Positions 45,347 to 52,115 of a stretch of 52,115 nt of DNA are shown here, in pieces; the first letter of the stretch is position 1, and every line of letters begins with the position of its first letter. The DNA comes from an uncultured Lachnospiraceae bacterium (GTDB lineage: Bacteria > Bacillota > Clostridia > Lachnospirales > Lachnospiraceae): assembly GCA_947629565.1 (NCBI GenBank), contig CANREG010000014.1:1-52115 (forward strand), given 5' to 3'. The position numbers and the translations under genes are program-made. Under the pieces are notes generated by a model, which was given only the letters and a program-made list of their open reading frames with translations, was not told the origin of the DNA and did not search any database.

Positions 45347-46630
45347 ATGAAGAACAAAAAGCAGGGTATCATTGTCATAGGGCTTTTATTGGCGCTGGGT
45401 TTTTTGATGCTGTTGAGTTATCTGTTAAAAAGAAACGATTATGAAACGATAGACGAGAATGTAGTGGAAGATCTAAGCTGGGAAAGTTTCGGTAAGGACA
45501 CAGCAGTCTGGAAAAATCATGTGTTATTAGGGGACAGGCAGGTTATATTTGAAGCGGATTATCAATACCAGTGCCTGTGTTATCACAATATGGATACCGG
45601 CGTTACCGTACCCCTATGCACAGTGCCGGATTGTGAACACAATAATTCGGATATTTGTATGGCAGGGTTTAATTTTGGGATTGAATCCGAATGTATCGTT
45701 CCCTATGAGGGTAAAATATATGGGTTTTGCTGCAATACGCTTACGAATATTTCCGTTTACCGCATGAATCCGGATGCCACAGACCATGAGTTTGTAACAA
45801 GGACGGGAACGGCGGAAGGGCAGTACAGCTCGATAGAAGATATACAATATTATGTAGATGGCTCTAGTGTGTATATAACCGTAACAGTTGGAAATGAAGA
45901 TGGAGTAAAAATGCTGGAAAGTGGGTATATGTCTGATCATCCCTGCAAGATACAGATATACCGGTTTGATTTTAAGACGAAGAAAATCGAAAAACTATAT
46001 ACCAGTGAGCAGGAATATTATCAGGCCTTTGCCGAAATCCGTTACATATATGACGGGGTGATTTATTATGATTTTTCAGCTATGGTTCGGCCACTTGAGG
46101 AGATTTATGACTTAAATACCGACGAATTGTTAGATCCGGATAAGCCGGATGAAGGCCCGAAGGAGGTGCATGCCTTCCGGATAGATACGGGAGAGGATAA
46201 GGTGGTCGAAGAGTATGGCTATATGGATTATATTGGGCATAAGGGAGATGTGTATTATTTCTGTGACTGTGATGAGATGCTTGTGATGTCCGGGGATATC
46301 AGGGCGGAGAATTTAAAAACCGGCGAAAAGAAAACTCTGCATATCAGCGAATTGGAGAATAAAAACCGCACGCAATATTATATACGCCGCTTAGAGGGCA
46401 GCTTTGTAGTGGATGTTCAAGGGGAAAGCGCAGGGAGAATGATATTTTATAATGAGGAAGGCGTGAAGACACAGGAAATTGACAATTGTGAATTTTTCAT
46501 TATCGGGGAGCATCAGGATATGTATCTGCTTAGCGGGGGAAATATGGGTGTAGCGATGTATGCCTACATTCCCAAAAAAGAGATACAGGATGTCAACCGA
46601 AAAGCGGTTTGTTTGGAGGAAGAACCCTAG
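45347..46630 (+). CDS. membrane-anchored extracytoplasmic protein with C/H motif, unknown function
   Basis: About 427 residues with a single N-terminal membrane segment (7-27) after a KNKK start; no lipobox Cys is seen, so it is probably a signal anchor. A cysteine/histidine cluster follows (C76, C78, C91, C96, H98, C104; PLCTVPDCEH), which could bind metal or form disulfides. The rest alternates YxxDG-type strands, suggesting a beta-propeller. Similar proteins accompany ABC transporters in Lachnospiraceae, role unknown. GTG 45320 is possible, but AGAGGGGG fits ATG 45347. It ends directly against the ATPase gene. Confidence 0.72.
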   Translation: MKNKKQGIIVIGLLLALGFLMLLSYLLKRNDYETIDENVVEDLSWESFGKDTAVWKNHVLLGDRQVIFEADYQYQCLCYHNMDTGVTVPLCTVPDCEHNNSDICMAGFNFGIESECIVPYEGKIYGFCCNTLTNISVYRMNPDATDHEFVTRTGTAEGQYSSIEDIQYYVDGSSVYITVTVGNEDGVKMLESGYMSDHPCKIQIYRFDFKTKKIEKLYTSEQEYYQAFAEIRYIYDGVIYYDFSAMVRPLEEIYDLNTDELLDPDKPDEGPKEVHAFRIDTGEDKVVEEYGYMDYIGHKGDVYYFCDCDEMLVMSGDIRAENLKTGEKKTLHISELENKNRTQYYIRRLEGSFVVDVQGESAGRMIFYNEEGVKTQEIDNCEFFIIGEHQDMYLLSGGNMGVAMYAYIPKKEIQDVNRKAVCLEEEP

Positions 46631-47530
46631 ATGGAATTAGAAGTATCAAATCTGACCAAGGAATATCATAAGGGGATAAAAGCGTTGGATTCCTTCAGCT
46701 TTACCTTTACAGAAGGCATATACGGCCTGCTTGGACCCAATGGGGCAGGCAAATCCACGCTGATGAATCTGTTGTCGGATAATTTAGAGGCGGACAGTGG
46801 GGAAATTTTATTCGACGGCAGGGGAATAAAGGAGCTGGGGAAGGAGTACCGCAGGGTGTTAGGATATATGCCGCAGCAGCAGGGCTTGTATCCCGGCTTC
46901 ACACTGGAGCGTTTTTTATATTATATGGCGGCTCTGAAGGGATTGGATAAGAAGAAGGCGGGGGAGCAGATTCCAAAGTTGATGAAGCTGGTAAACCTTC
47001 AGGAAGCGGCGGGAAAAAAGCTGGGAGCCTTTTCCGGTGGTATGAAGCAGCGGGCCCTGATTGCCCAGGCGTTACTTGGAGAACCGCAGATTATTATCTT
47101 AGACGAGCCGACAGCCGGACTTGATCCGAAGGAGCGAATCCGCATAAGAAACCTGATTTCCGAAATCTCTTTCCACAGGATTGTGATTATTGCCACCCAT
47201 GTTGTACCGGATATTGAGTTTATTGCAAAGGAAGTTATTCTATTGAAAAATGGGGTGATGGAAGCCTGTGAAGCGCCTGCCGCCCTCTGTGCGGAAATGA
47301 CGGGAAAGGTATTTGAGGTGTGCTGCCAGGAGACGGAATGGGAGAATGTCTGTGAGAACCGGGTTGTCAGCAATCTGACCAAACAGGGAAATCAGGTCTG
47401 TGTGCGGCTGCTGTCAGAGGAGAAACCGGATTTTCCCGATGTACGGGAAGCGGCGCCTTCTCTGGAGGATGTGTATTTATATTATTTTGATGAGGAAGCG
47501 GCATATGGAGCTGTTGTATCTGGAATTTAG
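46631..47530 (+). CDS. ABC transporter ATP-binding protein
   Basis: A 299-residue ATPase. Walker A GPNGAGKST, signature FSGGMKQR, Walker B IIILDEPTAGLDP and H-loop IATHVV are all intact. The C-terminal 80 residues extend past the core, as in drug- or lantibiotic-type (CcmA/NatA-like) ATPases. It starts at the base after the preceding stop and overlaps the permease gene by 26 bases. Confidence 0.92.
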   Translation: MELEVSNLTKEYHKGIKALDSFSFTFTEGIYGLLGPNGAGKSTLMNLLSDNLEADSGEILFDGRGIKELGKEYRRVLGYMPQQQGLYPGFTLERFLYYMAALKGLDKKKAGEQIPKLMKLVNLQEAAGKKLGAFSGGMKQRALIAQALLGEPQIIILDEPTAGLDPKERIRIRNLISEISFHRIVIIATHVVPDIEFIAKEVILLKNGVMEACEAPAALCAEMTGKVFEVCCQETEWENVCENRVVSNLTKQGNQVCVRLLSEEKPDFPDVREAAPSLEDVYLYYFDEEAAYGAVVSGI

Positions 47531-49643
47531 AAAATTATATGCAAACCGGTTTATTCATGCATTGTTTTTTATTGTGTTTGCGCTGAATATCATAGTTTCC
47601 TATTATGTATATCAAGATAAGGGAAATGGGAGAATTATGTATCCGGCTGCCGCTTATAAGCAGATTTATGCCGATATGGAGGCCATGGGCATGGAAACCG
47701 GGTACGGTTTTTTGAACAGCGCATTGGAGAAGCTGTCGCAGAGCCAGTCTCCCGGCGGGAAGGTCATTTTGGAATATACAAACAGCAACGAGGAGGAAAT
47801 GCTGCTGCTGTCGGAGGTAAGGCAGAATATCTGGCAATGTCTGCATTATGATGAATATTTGTCGGATGTTGAAAAACAGGCGGAGCAGACATTGCGGTTT
47901 GGGCTGGTTGGGGCTTTCAGTATGCGGAATAACCAGCAGACCATACGGGATGTTCAGAATATGTATGGAAGGAAGCTGGAATATGGCCCGTCAAAAGGCA
48001 TTGAGTTATACAGTAATATCCTGTCCACAGATTTTTTTGTGCTGCTGTTTTTACTTGCTGTGGTGGTGCAGCTGGTAACGGGAGAGCGGGATTCCCGCCA
48101 GCTTATTCTCTATAAGACTTCCTATAGGGGACATATGATTCTTGCCCTGGCAAAGGCGGGAGTGGTTATGATAAGCGCGGTTTTGTCTGCCCTGCTGTTT
48201 TGGGGAGTTAATTATATTATGGGGCAGAGTATATATGGTTTTGGCGGTCTGGCAAGGCCAATCCAGTCGGTAAATGTGTACATTGGCTGCCGTTTTTTTA
48301 TTTCCGTCCGGCAGTTCCTTCTCCTGCATTTTGGCGCAAAAATATTGGCGTATCTCTGCTTTTGCGCCGCCGCAATGCTTGTGGCAGTTAAGGCGTCCCA
48401 TTCGGGCGTGATGTATTTTGTTATGGCGCTAATCTGTGGCGTCTGCGCCGTTTGCTATTATGGAATCGGCTCTACCAGCCGGTTTGCCTTTTGGAAATAT
48501 ATGAACCTGTTTGGCTTTCTGAAAAGCGGCGATATCATTGGTACATATCGGAACCTGAATGTGTTTGGCGTGCCGTATTCTTATCCGGCGCTGTTTTTGG
48601 CAGCCGGTGTTTTTCTGGTAATCATTTTATTTTATGCTGCAATTATGTTGTTTGACGGGCAGCGGGAGGCGGCTGTATGCCAGCGGGAAAAGGGAATGTG
48701 GGACACGCCCGTTTCCGTTTCGGAAAGGAGCCGTTTCCTGTTTGTGCATGAAGCTTATAAGCTCTTTGTCAATGGAAGGGTTTTGGTTGTTTTAATCTTA
48801 TATGCGGCTTTTGTTGTGATGACATGGAAACCGGTTACGGAGGAATTTTATGTTCCGGGGGATGTGTATTATGACGCTTATATAGAATACCTGAAAGGGC
48901 CGGTATCAGATACCTCCAATGCGTTTATCAACAGGGAGGCGAAAAAGTTTGAACGGCTTCTTATGGAGGAAGCAGCAGGGAAAACTTCCAATGCATCCGC
49001 TTATATTATGCAGTCCTATGACGCCTTTATGCGGATTAAGGAATTAAAAACCCCCTATCTGAAACGGACGGGGGGAGAATATCTGCATGATACGGGATAC
49101 CGTCTTCTTACGGGCGACTATATTGCCAATCAAAAGGATGTAAAGCTGGGGCTGATTGCGGTAATCCTTCTGATTTTTCCCCTGGCCTATATTTACGGAA
49201 TGGAGTACCAGCAAAATACAATCGTTCTTCTGCGCTCCTCCTGCCGGGGAAGAGGGGCGGTGCCCGGAGCAAAGATATTCCTGGGACTGTTGGTGATAAC
49301 GGTGGTATATCTGCTGACCTATGGCGCATTTTATTACCGGGTTTTGGCAGAATACGGAACAGAATCCATACATGCGCCTGCCTGTAGTCTGGAAAATCTT
49401 GAAAATATACCGGCGGCAGTCAGTTTGCTGCAATATCTGGTGTGCATTGCGGTAATGCGGTATGCGGGCCTGCTTCTGGTAATGGCATTTTTATATTATC
49501 TGTCCTCTAAGATTAAGAGTGTCATAGGAACCTGCGTTGTGGGAATCCTTCTTTTTATATTGCCGCTGGGCTTTGCCTATTTGGGGATTCCGGGCGCAGA
49601 TTATTTTCTGTTGAATCCATTCCTTTTGGGAAATGTGTTCTAG
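47505..49643 (+). CDS. ABC transporter permease, ABC-2-like
   Basis: About 712 residues with roughly 12-14 hydrophobic segments in two halves, each starting with a helix then a large extracytoplasmic loop (about 40-160 and 450-545). This fits a duplicated ABC-2-type permease, one polypeptide forming both halves of the pore. The frame is open from 47400, but ATG 47505 (MELLYLEFRKLYANR) has GAGGAAG ahead and overlaps the ATPase by only 26 bases. Substrate unknown; it may be an antimicrobial-peptide exporter or sensor. Confidence 0.83.
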   Translation: MELLYLEFRKLYANRFIHALFFIVFALNIIVSYYVYQDKGNGRIMYPAAAYKQIYADMEAMGMETGYGFLNSALEKLSQSQSPGGKVILEYTNSNEEEMLLLSEVRQNIWQCLHYDEYLSDVEKQAEQTLRFGLVGAFSMRNNQQTIRDVQNMYGRKLEYGPSKGIELYSNILSTDFFVLLFLLAVVVQLVTGERDSRQLILYKTSYRGHMILALAKAGVVMISAVLSALLFWGVNYIMGQSIYGFGGLARPIQSVNVYIGCRFFISVRQFLLLHFGAKILAYLCFCAAAMLVAVKASHSGVMYFVMALICGVCAVCYYGIGSTSRFAFWKYMNLFGFLKSGDIIGTYRNLNVFGVPYSYPALFLAAGVFLVIILFYAAIMLFDGQREAAVCQREKGMWDTPVSVSERSRFLFVHEAYKLFVNGRVLVVLILYAAFVVMTWKPVTEEFYVPGDVYYDAYIEYLKGPVSDTSNAFINREAKKFERLLMEEAAGKTSNASAYIMQSYDAFMRIKELKTPYLKRTGGEYLHDTGYRLLTGDYIANQKDVKLGLIAVILLIFPLAYIYGMEYQQNTIVLLRSSCRGRGAVPGAKIFLGLLVITVVYLLTYGAFYYRVLAEYGTESIHAPACSLENLENIPAAVSLLQYLVCIAVMRYAGLLLVMAFLYYLSSKIKSVIGTCVVGILLFILPLGFAYLGIPGADYFLLNPFLLGNVF

Positions 49644-49661
49644 CGTGCCGCTATAGAAAAA

Positions 49662-50942
49662 TCACATTAAATTATATAAATCCCCATAGAAATCCGGATA
49701 GGAGATATTGACACATTCCGCGCCGAGAATCTCTGTATCTCCCTCTGCCAGCCCACCGGCGATGGCAAAGCTCATGGCGATACGGTGGTCGGCCATGGAA
49801 TCAATGGTGGCGCCATGCAAGGGCTTCCCACCCCGGATAATCATGCCGTCCTCTGTGGCTTCAATATCTGCTCCCATAGCGGAGAGATTTTTTACCATAA
49901 CATCAATTCGGTTGGATTCCTTGACTTTAAGCTCCTGCGCGTCCCGGATGACGGTGGTGCCATTGGCAAAGGCGGCCATAATCGCGATAATTGGGATTTC
50001 GTCGATGAGTTTCGGTATCAAATCCCCTTCTATGGTGCAGCCATGCAGGGAAGTGGAAGATACCGTAATGTCTGCAACAGGTTCTCCGATATCGTTCTTT
50101 ACATTGGAAAGCGCGATGTCCGCCCCCATAGCCTTGCAGACAGTGAGAATCCCGTCTCTAGTGGGGTTAATCCCCACATTTTTAATGGTAATTTCTGAAT
50201 TGGGCGTAAGCAGTCCCGCCGCAATAAAGTAGGCGGCTGAAGAAATATCTCCCGGAACATCAATGCGCTGTGGCGTCAGCTCAACTGCCGGTCTGACAGT
50301 AGCGGTAGTTCCCTCGCTTTTTATATCCACGCCAAAGGTCTCAAACATCAATTCCGTATGGTTTCTGGAAAGGTACGGCTCTGTCACGCTGGTTTCCCCT
50401 TCCGCATAAAGACCTGCCAGCAAAACGGCAGATTTGACCTGGGCGGAAGCTACAGGAGATTCATAGCGGATTCCCTGAAGCCGTCCTCCGGTAATGGTAA
50501 AGGGGGCGCAGTTTTCCGTATGTAAGCTCTTGAATACAGCCCCCATCTGTGAAAGAGGCGTCATAATCCTCCCCATAGGGCGTTTTCTTATAGAGGCGTC
50601 TCCGTCTACCGTAGAGGTAAAAGGCTGGGCGGCAAGAATACCGGACATCAGCCTTGTGGTGGTGCCGCTGTTGCCCACATCCAGGGTAGAAGCAGGCTCT
50701 GTCAGCCCGCGAAGTCCCTTTCCATGAATCCGTACCGTACCCGCAGCCGGATTGTTTTCAATCTCGATTCCCATTTTTTCAAAGCAGGAAATGGAAGAAA
50801 GGCAGTCGGCCCCCTGTAAAAATCCGGTCACCTCTGTGGTGCCCTTTGCAATGGAGCCAAGCATAATGCTTCTGTGGGAGATGGATTTGTCTCCCGGAAC
50901 GGTAATTTCTCCCTGTAAATGATGAATATGTGGAACTAACAT
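49662..50942 (-). CDS. aroA: 3-phosphoshikimate 1-carboxyvinyltransferase (EPSP synthase)
   Basis: Sixth step of the shikimate pathway: joins phosphoenolpyruvate to shikimate-3-phosphate. 426 residues. GDKSISHRSIMLGSIAKGTT at the start and NSGTTTRLMSGIL bind the substrates; KESNRIDVMVKNLSAMG and DHRIAMSFAIAG are family signatures. An in-frame ATG lies at 50987, but AAAGGGG before ATG 50942 gives the normal N-terminus (MLVPHIHHLQGEITVPGDKS). It follows tyrA by 111 bases on the same strand and ends 18 bases from the convergent permease gene; no terminator is seen between them. Confidence 0.96.
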   Translation of the reverse strand: MLVPHIHHLQGEITVPGDKSISHRSIMLGSIAKGTTEVTGFLQGADCLSSISCFEKMGIEIENNPAAGTVRIHGKGLRGLTEPASTLDVGNSGTTTRLMSGILAAQPFTSTVDGDASIRKRPMGRIMTPLSQMGAVFKSLHTENCAPFTITGGRLQGIRYESPVASAQVKSAVLLAGLYAEGETSVTEPYLSRNHTELMFETFGVDIKSEGTTATVRPAVELTPQRIDVPGDISSAAYFIAAGLLTPNSEITIKNVGINPTRDGILTVCKAMGADIALSNVKNDIGEPVADITVSSTSLHGCTIEGDLIPKLIDEIPIIAIMAAFANGTTVIRDAQELKVKESNRIDVMVKNLSAMGADIEATEDGMIIRGGKPLHGATIDSMADHRIAMSFAIAGGLAEGDTEILGAECVNISYPDFYGDLYNLM

Positions 50943-51053
50943 AGTGTATCCCCTTTTCTGTGTTATTTTAATTGGTATTTGCGTCATTCGTCTGTTTTTC
51001 GCATTTGCGCTGTATTGTCCGGGTTGTACAATTTATAAGAGTAAATATATCAC

Positions 51054-52115
51054 TCATCGCTCGTAAACCTGATATCCCTTATCCTTTAACAGGGCAGCCG
51101 CCTTTACTGCGGCCTCGTTATCATAAAAGGACAGCCGCAGCACTCCTTCATTATCTTCTCTGTTATGGGTAATGCCGATATTTTTCAGGCTGATTTCAGC
51201 CTCGCCAATGTAGGAAACCGCTAAAGCCAACGCATTGGCTTCGTCCGGAATGTCCACATAGACGTCATAATTCATGCGGATTACGCCGGTGGCGTGTTCC
51301 GGAATGGAATTCCGGTAACTTCTGGCGCTGTCAAAAAAGGAATAAATGCCTCTGGCGTCTTCCGTCTCAATGGCGCTAATCATTGCCTCTAACTCCCGGA
51401 TAAATGCCCGGAGTCCGGCGGTGACGTTTGCCGGGTTGCTTAAGAGGATATGCTCCCAGACTACAGGGTTGGAGGAGGCAATGCGGGTAATGTCCTTGAA
51501 ACCGCCGGCGGCCAACTGCTTTAGCATACCGTTGTCATCTTCCCTATCTGCTACCAGATTGACTAAGGAGGAGGCGATAACATGGGGAATATGGCTGATG
51601 TAAGCCGTAATCTCATCATGCTCCTTCGGACTGTATATAAGGGGGATAGCCCCTAAATCTTCAATAAATGTGGAAAATTCCGTCACTTTTTTTGAATCAA
51701 CTGTATCGGAGGGAGTGATAAAATAGTAGGCGTTTTCAATGAGCCGGTCATTGGCAGCCTCGTAACCGCTGCGCTCGGAGCCCACCATGGGGTGCCCGCC
51801 GATAAAGAAGTCTTCTAAGTGGTTGTCGTGGATGGCCTGACAGATATCGCTCTTTACGCTTCCCACATCGGTCAGAATACAGGAGTCCTTCATGCTTCTC
51901 TTTAATATAGGAAGATATGCGATATTATAATGGACAGGTGCGCATAAAAATATATAGTCGCAGTCCTCCATCGCTTCTATGGAGGTTACGGTCTTTGTCA
52001 GGGTATGTTCCCCTGCTGCCGCTAAAAGCGCTGACTGGTCCACATCAAATCCTAATATCTCATAATCCGGAAAGATACGGCGGATGGATTTGGCAATGGA
52101 GCCGCCGATTAAGCC
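51054..52115 (-). CDS. tyrA: prephenate dehydrogenase, N-terminus outside the window
   Basis: Makes 4-hydroxyphenylpyruvate for tyrosine. The frame runs to the window edge: residues before the GTG at 52043 read GLIGGSIAKSIRR, the NAD-binding glycine loop, so the true start lies beyond 52115. CDYIFLCAPVHYN, LTDVGSVKSDI and GGHPMVGSERSGYEAA are dehydrogenase signatures. A C-terminal ACT domain (NYDVYVDIPDEANALALA onward, about the last 70 residues) should bind tyrosine for feedback control. It probably heads an operon with aroA. Confidence 0.93.
   Translation of the reverse strand, partial: GLIGGSIAKSIRRIFPDYEILGFDVDQSALLAAAGEHTLTKTVTSIEAMEDCDYIFLCAPVHYNIAYLPILKRSMKDSCILTDVGSVKSDICQAIHDNHLEDFFIGGHPMVGSERSGYEAANDRLIENAYYFITPSDTVDSKKVTEFSTFIEDLGAIPLIYSPKEHDEITAYISHIPHVIASSLVNLVADREDDNGMLKQLAAGGFKDITRIASSNPVVWEHILLSNPANVTAGLRAFIRELEAMISAIETEDARGIYSFFDSARSYRNSIPEHATGVIRMNYDVYVDIPDEANALALAVSYIGEAEISLKNIGITHNREDNEGVLRLSFYDNEAAVKAAALLKDKGYQVYER

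Overview
The window looks like a chromosomal segment of a Gram-positive anaerobe of the Clostridia, most likely family Lachnospiraceae. The basis is the gene content and style: Shine-Dalgarno-rich starts (AGGAGG), many GTG/TTG-extended reading frames, two GGDEF proteins, a PPi-type phosphofructokinase, a T-box leader for phenylalanyl-tRNA synthetase, a SpoIID-like protein, an LTA-synthase-like sulfatase and a stand-alone aconitase-type hydratase. No species-level claim is possible from sequence alone. I saw no rRNA, tRNA, CRISPR array or prophage.

Layout. 1-1.3 kb: a complete insertion sequence (122-1255) with about 25-bp inverted repeats, flanked by a 25-27 bp direct repeat. 1.4-10 kb: a LacI-like sensor/GGDEF fusion, a MarR regulator with a palindrome over its -35, purH, glgB and a PAS/GGDEF diguanylate cyclase. 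10-18.4 kb: typA followed by a tightly packed run: an acyltransferase-like HxxxDG protein, a zinc-ribbon membrane protein, an HSL-type hydrolase and a heterodimeric ABC exporter with one degenerate ATP site. 18.4-19 kb: a structured leader with a nine-residue mini-ORF in front of a CD3324-like regulator. 19-26.6 kb: LTA-synthase-like sulfatase, VanZ-like and DUF6142-like membrane proteins, HD hydrolase, an N-terminally extended M29 aminopeptidase overlapping an XRE regulator tail to tail, and a secreted transglutaminase-like protein. 26.7-33.6 kb: aconitase-type hydratase, a MurJ/SpoVB-type flippase, a beta-CASP metallo-beta-lactamase nuclease, and convergent PPi-type phosphofructokinase.

33.6-44 kb: a 6S-like small RNA, SpoIID/LytB protein, YihY/BrkB protein, a T-box leader, a four-helix membrane protein, pheS, a 144-bp foldback element plus nine 14-bp tandem repeats, pheT, a YdcF protein and queA. 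44.2-49.6 kb: an XRE membrane regulator and a three-gene ABC cassette. 49.7-52.1 kb on the minus strand: aroA and tyrA, the latter cut by the window edge, so aromatic amino acid synthesis lies near pheST.

The most unusual items are: the insertion sequence's long target duplication; the foldback and minisatellite that split pheS from pheT; the unknown membrane gene under the phenylalanine T-box; the mini-ORF/hairpin leader of the CD3324-like gene; and the typA-linked acyltransferase/hydrolase/exporter run, the best candidate for an undescribed biosynthesis-and-export system. Promoters, operators and RNA folds were read by eye and are predictions.
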